Shown here: positions 40,799-45,478 of the stretch, one piece after another
Layout: every line of letters begins with the position of its first letter
Position numbering within the stretch: the first letter of the stretch is position 1
IMG/VR virus record: IMGVR_UViG_3300022074_000091
Span: 1-45,478 of that record
Length of the DNA stretch: 45,478 bases
DNA from: a virus
Reading direction: 5' to 3' (one strand)
Translations under genes and position numbers: made by a program
Notes under the pieces: model-generated
What the model was told of the DNA's origin: nothing
Databases searched by the model: none
Seen by the model: only the letters and a program-made list of their open reading frames with translations

Positions 40799-42121
40799 AT
40801 GACTAATAATGAATTAAATATTATTGTTAAAGAATCTTTAAGAGATTGGTTTAAAAAAGAAAAATGGGTCAGGATTAGTACTGCTGGTAACATAGCAGGT
40901 CCATGTGGTACCTCTAAAAATAAAAAAAACCCTGATAGGTGTTTGCCTGCTGCTAAGGCAAGAAGTTTAACTAAAGCACAGAGAGCAGCTACTGCAAGAA
41001 AAAAACGTAAAGCAGGAGCTAAAGGAAAAACAGTCGTGAAAAATACTAAAAAAGCAACCGTTCAAAAGGAAGTAAGAGTTTACGGAGATACTAAAATAAC
41101 CGATATGCTAGAAAAGCTAGCTAGAAGTATAGGTAGAGAAAAATTTGCTATGCATATACTATATGATTTACCTAAAGATATTAAAAGAGATATTTTAGAT
41201 GCTTTAGATTTTAAAAAAGGAGGTATATACAACATGGATACAATCTATGCAGATGCTCCTTTAGAAGAAAATATCAATGCAAAAATAGATAATATCGAAA
41301 AGATAATATCTAAAATACCTGGCGTAGGTAAATTAGTAGCAGGAGGTATTAACAAATTACAAGGACAAGTTAATAATATGATACAAACTGCTAAAGAAGA
41401 AGCAGGTGAGACTAGAGATATGTTATTACTAGTTGGTCGTTATTTAAAAGGGGAAAATGTTAGTGGAGAAAATCAAGAATTTATCAAAAGACAGCTTTTA
41501 GATCTTCTTAAAATTAACGCAGTAGTCTTTGGAGCAATAACTAAAAAAATTCCTATTATCGGATTTTTAGGATTTATTATAGCTAAATTAGGACTAACTG
41601 ACGAAATATTTGCTCTTTCTGATGAAGATAAAAGAACTACTAGAGGTCAAGATGATCGTAAATCGCTTGCCGGTAAAGTTAAAACATTTGATGGTATTAA
41701 GTATGTCCCTTATGATGATATTTTACCGTATTTGAAAAAAGGAGAATATTCAGCAGCAAATGAAAATTTAGATCCTTCATATAAACACGACGGTAAATCA
41801 GCACCTTTTGGTTCTGGTTATAAAAAAATTACTAAAGAAGATATTATTAATTTAGTAGTTGGTTTATTAGGAGAAAGAAAACCTATTTCTGAAAAAAAGA
41901 AAAAGAAAGATGATAGGTGTACTCGTATAGCTAAACGTAAGTACGACACTTGGCCTTCTGCTTATGCTTCTGGTGCTGTAGTTAGATGTAGAAGAGGAGA
42001 AATATGGAAAGGTGTTAAAGAAGAAACAATTAACGAAATGAATTGTAAATACGGTAAGTATTTTTGCCCTCATGATAAAGTTTATAAATGTAGAAAAGGA
42101 CCTAAAAAATCAAGAAACTAA
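40799..42121 (+). CDS. Large conserved marine-phage protein with Cys/basic modules
   Basis: A 440-residue protein. Residues 22-85 are basic (KWVRISTAGNIAGPCGTSKN, then KARSLTKAQRAATARKKR), a stretch I recall as DUF5872. Residues 225-262 are hydrophobic and may insert in a membrane (FGAITKKIPIIGFLGFIIAK). The C-terminal 70 residues again hold a Cys/Trp/Arg module (RCTRIAKRKYDTWPSAYASG, then VVRCRRGEIWKG) and a terminal MNCKYGKYFCPHDKVYKC segment. These modules recur in marine T4-like phage proteins, function unknown; DNA or metal binding is plausible. It directly precedes two small basic genes. Confidence 0.55.
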   Translation: MTNNELNIIVKESLRDWFKKEKWVRISTAGNIAGPCGTSKNKKNPDRCLPAAKARSLTKAQRAATARKKRKAGAKGKTVVKNTKKATVQKEVRVYGDTKITDMLEKLARSIGREKFAMHILYDLPKDIKRDILDALDFKKGGIYNMDTIYADAPLEENINAKIDNIEKIISKIPGVGKLVAGGINKLQGQVNNMIQTAKEEAGETRDMLLLVGRYLKGENVSGENQEFIKRQLLDLLKINAVVFGAITKKIPIIGFLGFIIAKLGLTDEIFALSDEDKRTTRGQDDRKSLAGKVKTFDGIKYVPYDDILPYLKKGEYSAANENLDPSYKHDGKSAPFGSGYKKITKEDIINLVVGLLGERKPISEKKKKKDDRCTRIAKRKYDTWPSAYASGAVVRCRRGEIWKGVKEETINEMNCKYGKYFCPHDKVYKCRKGPKKSRN

Positions 42122-42318
42122 TGCCTGCTAAATTAAAACCTAGTACTAAAGATTACGTAAGAGATGCTCGTGGTAAAATGACCAACAAGTTTATTTGGAA
42201 ACATTATACACCTCATAATACCTCAACTGAAGAGTTACAAAAGATGTATGAAAGTGACTCTTTTAAAAGGAAAAAAAATATTATAAAAAGAGAACTAGAA
42301 AGAAGAAATGTCATTTAA
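42121..42318 (+). CDS. Small basic protein (65 residues)
   Basis: A 65-residue protein rich in Lys and Arg (MPAKLKPSTKDYVRDARGKM, C-terminal KKNIIKRELERR). Likely helical at the C-terminus. No domain recognised. The ATG overlaps the previous stop (TAATG) and its own stop lies inside the next gene, so it is expressed from the same transcript. DNA or RNA binding is suggested by charge only. Confidence 0.5.
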   Translation: MPAKLKPSTKDYVRDARGKMTNKFIWKHYTPHNTSTEELQKMYESDSFKRKKNIIKRELERRNVI

Positions 42319-42514
42319 AAAATCTCAATTAAAAGAATTAGTTTTAGAAGTAATGTATGAAGGAGTACATGACCCAGTAAAACCTGGAATACTAAAAAAA
42401 CGACTTGGTAAGCTTTCATGCTCTAAAGTTAGATCTGCTAAATCTAAATTAAAGAATAAAGGAACACATTATGCTAAAGCATTACAACGTTACTTAAATT
42501 ACCATTGTCAATGA
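42308..42514 (+). CDS. Small basic protein with two-Cys core
   Basis: A 68-residue protein. The first 20 residues (MSFKKSQLKELVLEVMYEG) contain Val-Leu-Glu and a hydrophobic run, a weaker form of the targeting-like peptide. The core (KPGILKKRLGKLSCSKVRSA, then KNKGTHYAKALQRYLNYHC) is basic with two Cys, a pattern I recall from marine phage proteins. Function unknown. It overlaps the 65-residue gene by 11 bases and ends in ATGA with the next gene. Confidence 0.5.
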   Translation: MSFKKSQLKELVLEVMYEGVHDPVKPGILKKRLGKLSCSKVRSAKSKLKNKGTHYAKALQRYLNYHCQ

Positions 42515-43140
42515 AAATATCAAATAATAAATTACATAGGAATGCTTATTTTTTAGATCCTACTGAAGAAGTAGAGGTATTATTAAATCCCAACTGTGTA
42601 GATTTATTTGACCAAAATGGTTATCATTTAACAAAAGCTGAACAAGCTTTTTTAAGTAGTAATGGATATTCAATCGTAGAAAGGAGACACGAAGACTGTA
42701 TGAGATATGATTGGATTACTTGGGATAAAAGAGACGGAGCCCACATAAATCATTCAGATCTATTTGAAAGAAAAGGTTTTTATTCTGTTGCTTTAGAACA
42801 GATATCTTATATAGCTCAAGAAAGCAATCCTATGCTTTGGAAATTAGTTAAAATGAAACCAAAATGGGGAATAGATATTTCTATTGATTATGTTTCACCT
42901 GATGCTGTATTTGAAGTTTTTCACTATGAATGGGATTCTTTTGAGTACGATGCAGTACTAGAGAAAAAACTAGAAATAGAACAATTTGTTATTAATCAAG
43001 ATTGGGATGATATTGCTAAGAAACTATGGAAAAAGAGAAGTGAATGGTTTAATTTAGATTTCTTTGAGCAAACACAATGGAGAACAGATTATTTTGGATT
43101 ATCACCAGAAAAGTTTAAAAACGTTATTTGGGAAGATTAA
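42511..43140 (+). CDS. Unrecognised 209-residue protein
   Basis: A soluble, aromatic-rich protein (ITWDKRDGAHINHSDLFERK; MKPKWGIDISIDYV; a Trp-rich acidic end). The best start is ATG 42511, overlapping the preceding stop in ATGA; an in-frame TTG at 42505 is less likely. No domain is recognised. The length and single-copy look suggest a stand-alone enzyme or adaptor. It is followed by a late-type motif and a 39-base gap. Confidence 0.5.
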   Translation: MKISNNKLHRNAYFLDPTEEVEVLLNPNCVDLFDQNGYHLTKAEQAFLSSNGYSIVERRHEDCMRYDWITWDKRDGAHINHSDLFERKGFYSVALEQISYIAQESNPMLWKLVKMKPKWGIDISIDYVSPDAVFEVFHYEWDSFEYDAVLEKKLEIEQFVINQDWDDIAKKLWKKRSEWFNLDFFEQTQWRTDYFGLSPEKFKNVIWED

Positions 43141-43142
43141 TC

Positions 43143-43154
43143 TATTTATTTATA
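43143..43154 (+). promoter_or_regulatory. Candidate late-promoter motif (TATTTATTTATA)
   Basis: TATTTATTTATA in the 39-base gap before ATG 43180; it contains both TATTTATT (as at 1900 and 4302) and TATTTATA (as at 13803). It precedes the large gene that runs off the window. Confidence 0.35.
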
Positions 43155-43179
43155 TAGCTATACAATAAAAAACACTACG

Positions 43180-45478
43180 ATGACGTACGAAGAAATCAAA
43201 AAACGTCTAACCGAAGTTGAAACTGCTTTACAAACTATTGGAAGTAGTAAGAAAACTACGTTAGAAACTTCATATACAGGTAAAAGTATATCCAACTTAA
43301 CTACCTTAAAAGAATCACTTCAAAAACAATTAGCAGAAAAAGAAGAAACTATGTTTGTTTCTACTAAAGGTGGGGACACTAAAGCTGTTCAAATGGACAG
43401 GAAAACTGCTATGGATCTTAAAAAAGACCCTGCAATTACAGGAATAGATACAGCGAAAGGGGCTAAAATAAAAGAAGTAAACAGATTAGATAAAAACTCA
43501 GGTATCGAATTCGACCAAAATGAAACAGCTATGGTTGCAATGGAAACAGGGAAAGCTCTTGCAAAAGCACTCATCAATACAGGAGATGAATTAGCTAGAA
43601 TGAAAGTAAAAAGAATTCAGCCAATGAGTTTTGACGTACATGTAGTATACAAAGGAGAAAGAAATAGTGATGATGAATTCTCCTTCCATATACAAGATAA
43701 TAATCTGCATTTAGCAGACTTTTCGTTCGATAAAAAGTTAGTAGAAGTTGGTGTAGCTGGTTCTGGTAAACCTATTATAAATAAAGATGTATTGACTAAC
43801 GAGTTAATGAAACACTTTAAGTCTTTAAACGAAGAATTAAATGAAATAAACTATTCTACTTATACAGAACCTAAGCACTTTGATATCTGTCCTGGTGCTG
43901 AATCATTAAGAGATGAATTAATCGAAGGTGGCAAATCACCAGAAGAATTAGGAGAGTGGACTTATAAACATGATGAATTATTCAAATTAGAAAAAGCAGT
44001 TTTAAAAGCAAATAAAGCTGATGAAAGACATGTTAAAGTAGCTAATAAATTGAGAGATGAAATTATTAATCTTTCTAGAGATTTAGAAATTGATCCTGGT
44101 AAAATTAACTATTTAAAAGGTCACGTTAAAAAGATCGAAGATGTAGCTAATAAAACCGACGGTAAAGGAGACGATGTAACTTTAATGGGACAAGATGTTG
44201 ACGAAACTAAAGGTGCTCCTAAAGGTCATTATTTTACTAAATCAGGTAATCTAGTAAAAGGTAGATTAACTAAAGATGCTAGAGAAAGAGGAGCTAGATT
44301 AAGCGACCCAAAAGATAAACAAAGATCTAAAGTACCTCCAGTAACTCAATATAAAAATGAAGGAGAAGGAGATGATCACCACTATATAAAAGTTCCTAGA
44401 AGAGATTTTAAAAAAGCAGAAGCAATAATAGCACAGAATATAGACGGTAATTTTGTTAAAATGGACTACGTCGATGATGACGGTGCAGGTAATGTAATTA
44501 TCTACTTTATGTTTAGAGATGGAGATATAGCTTCTGGAGAAGCAGCCTCATTTATGTATGATGTTGTAATGGATTTAGAAGCTTACGGTATAATGATTCC
44601 TGATCATAGCGCTGAATTAGATGAAGGACATTCTCATGGAGGAGATGATTTAGATGTAGGTCATCAAGATGATGAGCCTGGAATGTTAAAATCAACTTCA
44701 TACGAAATAGCAACTTATGCTGCTAAATTATATAAGAAATTAGCTAAATATGACCAAGTAGATGGAGAAGTAGATTTTCCTAACTGGTGGCAATCAAAAT
44801 TAATCTTAGCAAAAGATTACGTATCAAAAGCTTACCATTATTTAGATTCAGAAGAAAAACAACCTATTATTGATAAGTTAGCTTTAGAGCATGCTTTAAG
44901 TGAAGGTACTGATCTTTATGATAGAAATGGTATACACATTAAAAGATTTTCTGGCGGTCCAAGAGGACTAATGGTACAGATAACTTACGGTAGAGAGTAT
45001 ATACAAATACCTGCTGATGAGTTTCCAATATTAGCTAGAGCTATGCAATCTGTAATAGGAGATATTAGAGATATGACTCTTCAAATGCCTAGAAAGAATT
45101 ATCCAAAAGATGTGAGAGAAGCATTAGATAGTGACTTACCTAAAGGTAAACACTCAGTTTCTAAATTACAAAAGGTTCATGGAATGATAGTTGATAAAAT
45201 GAAAGAGCTAAATGACTTAAGGAAAGAAAAAGGCGGCGATCATATGTATCAAGGAGGTTCTGAACCAGGTAAACACTCAGTAATGGTTCATTTAAAATCT
45301 CTTACTAGAAAGAAAAAACAAGTAGAAGACGCCTTAGATAAAGCTGTTGCTAATGTAGGCAAAGGTCAACAGTTAACTGAAGTAAGTGAAGATGAAGTTC
45401 ATGATGCTATTCAAGAATTAAGAGATTTGATTGATGAAATCGAGGCTAAAGGAGAAGAAGCTAGAGAAGTAGTAAGAC
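43180..45478 (+). CDS. Large modular phage protein, 3' end outside window (partial)
   Basis: An open frame of 766 complete codons from ATG 43180 to the window end, with no stop. Modules include helical segments (1-60, MTYEEIKKRLTEVETALQTI), a stretch from codon 348 (KGHYFTKSGNLVKGRLTKDA, then RERGARLSDPKDKQRSKVPP), a His/Asp-rich part near 485-500 (GHSHGGDDLDVGHQDDEPG), a NWWQSKLILAKDYVSKAYHY segment near 535-555, and a GPRGLMVQITYGREYIQIP beta part. I have met several of these in very large marine T4-like phage proteins; function unknown. A virion or core protein is a guess supported by the late-type motif upstream. Confidence 0.6.
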   Translation, partial: MTYEEIKKRLTEVETALQTIGSSKKTTLETSYTGKSISNLTTLKESLQKQLAEKEETMFVSTKGGDTKAVQMDRKTAMDLKKDPAITGIDTAKGAKIKEVNRLDKNSGIEFDQNETAMVAMETGKALAKALINTGDELARMKVKRIQPMSFDVHVVYKGERNSDDEFSFHIQDNNLHLADFSFDKKLVEVGVAGSGKPIINKDVLTNELMKHFKSLNEELNEINYSTYTEPKHFDICPGAESLRDELIEGGKSPEELGEWTYKHDELFKLEKAVLKANKADERHVKVANKLRDEIINLSRDLEIDPGKINYLKGHVKKIEDVANKTDGKGDDVTLMGQDVDETKGAPKGHYFTKSGNLVKGRLTKDARERGARLSDPKDKQRSKVPPVTQYKNEGEGDDHHYIKVPRRDFKKAEAIIAQNIDGNFVKMDYVDDDGAGNVIIYFMFRDGDIASGEAASFMYDVVMDLEAYGIMIPDHSAELDEGHSHGGDDLDVGHQDDEPGMLKSTSYEIATYAAKLYKKLAKYDQVDGEVDFPNWWQSKLILAKDYVSKAYHYLDSEEKQPIIDKLALEHALSEGTDLYDRNGIHIKRFSGGPRGLMVQITYGREYIQIPADEFPILARAMQSVIGDIRDMTLQMPRKNYPKDVREALDSDLPKGKHSVSKLQKVHGMIVDKMKELNDLRKEKGGDHMYQGGSEPGKHSVMVHLKSLTRKKKQVEDALDKAVANVGKGQQLTEVSEDEVHDAIQELRDLIDEIEAKGEEAREVVR

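Noticed and set aside
42505-42510. TTG start two codons upstream of ATG 42511
   Set aside because: ATG 42511 overlaps the preceding stop in ATGA, as several other genes here do; TTG would add only two residues.
13789-43179. Factor-independent terminators in the intergenic gaps
   Set aside because: No gap shows a GC-rich hairpin followed by a T run; the short palindromes seen are weak and AT-only.
1-45478. tRNA genes, insertion sequences or attachment sites
   Set aside because: No cloverleaf-like sequence, transposase, inverted terminal repeat or integrase was found on reading; a tRNA scan would be decisive.

Overview
The window is a gene-dense, very AT-rich stretch of a large tailed-phage genome (contractile, T4-like type). 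Every convincing gene lies on the + strand; genes overlap by a few bases or sit a few bases apart. A host in the Bacteroidetes (Flavobacteria-like) is likely for four reasons. Ribosome-binding sites are mostly absent or poor. A BACON-like domain and an FN3-like domain of the kind common in Bacteroidetes surface proteins sit in tail proteins. There is a Trp/Tyr/Asn-rich lipoprotein. Five promoter-like sites have the Bacteroidetes layout (TTG, 20-base spacer, TA-rich -7 box). Relatives appear to be marine T4-like phages; this is inferred from remembered protein families, not from a search.

Layout. (1) 1-1.9 kb: AT-rich leader, HD-domain hydrolase, small membrane protein, gp55-like late sigma factor. 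(2) 1.9-9.1 kb: baseplate genes, including a spike-like protein (gp5 type), a gp25-like wedge protein and a gp6/J-like wedge protein. (3) 9.1-20 kb: large baseplate/tail proteins and a collar-type fibre. (4) 20-30.2 kb: a 3161-residue fibre with a probable mini-intein and a C-terminal S74 chaperone domain, then a short tail protein ending in a Hint domain. (5) 30.3-33.7 kb: GIY-YIG-like nuclease and many small genes, including a 21-residue Cys-rich peptide and a 142-residue kinase-like protein. (6) 33.7-39.2 kb: primase, PD-(D/E)XK nuclease, lipoprotein, zeta-toxin-like P-loop kinase, and a 724-residue protein joining nucleotidyltransferase, cysteine-protease-like and zincin regions. (7) 39.2-45.5 kb: HAD nucleotidase, zinc-ribbon protein, membrane proteins, small genes, and a large protein running off the end.

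How it may work together. Host-type promoters would start modules 1, 5, 6 and 7 (one also lies just ahead of the sigma gene). The sigma factor would then drive late structural genes, several of which follow a shared TATTTATA motif. Two features stand out. First, three Hint (intein/hedgehog-type) domains occur in three tail proteins, with different predicted competence. Second, several enzyme-like proteins begin with a short hydrophobic peptide ending in (I/L)-x-E or ILE, resembling the capsid-targeting peptides of T4 internal proteins. If real, this means a set of enzymes (mini-kinase, zeta-like kinase, nucleotidase and others) is packaged in the head and delivered with the DNA.
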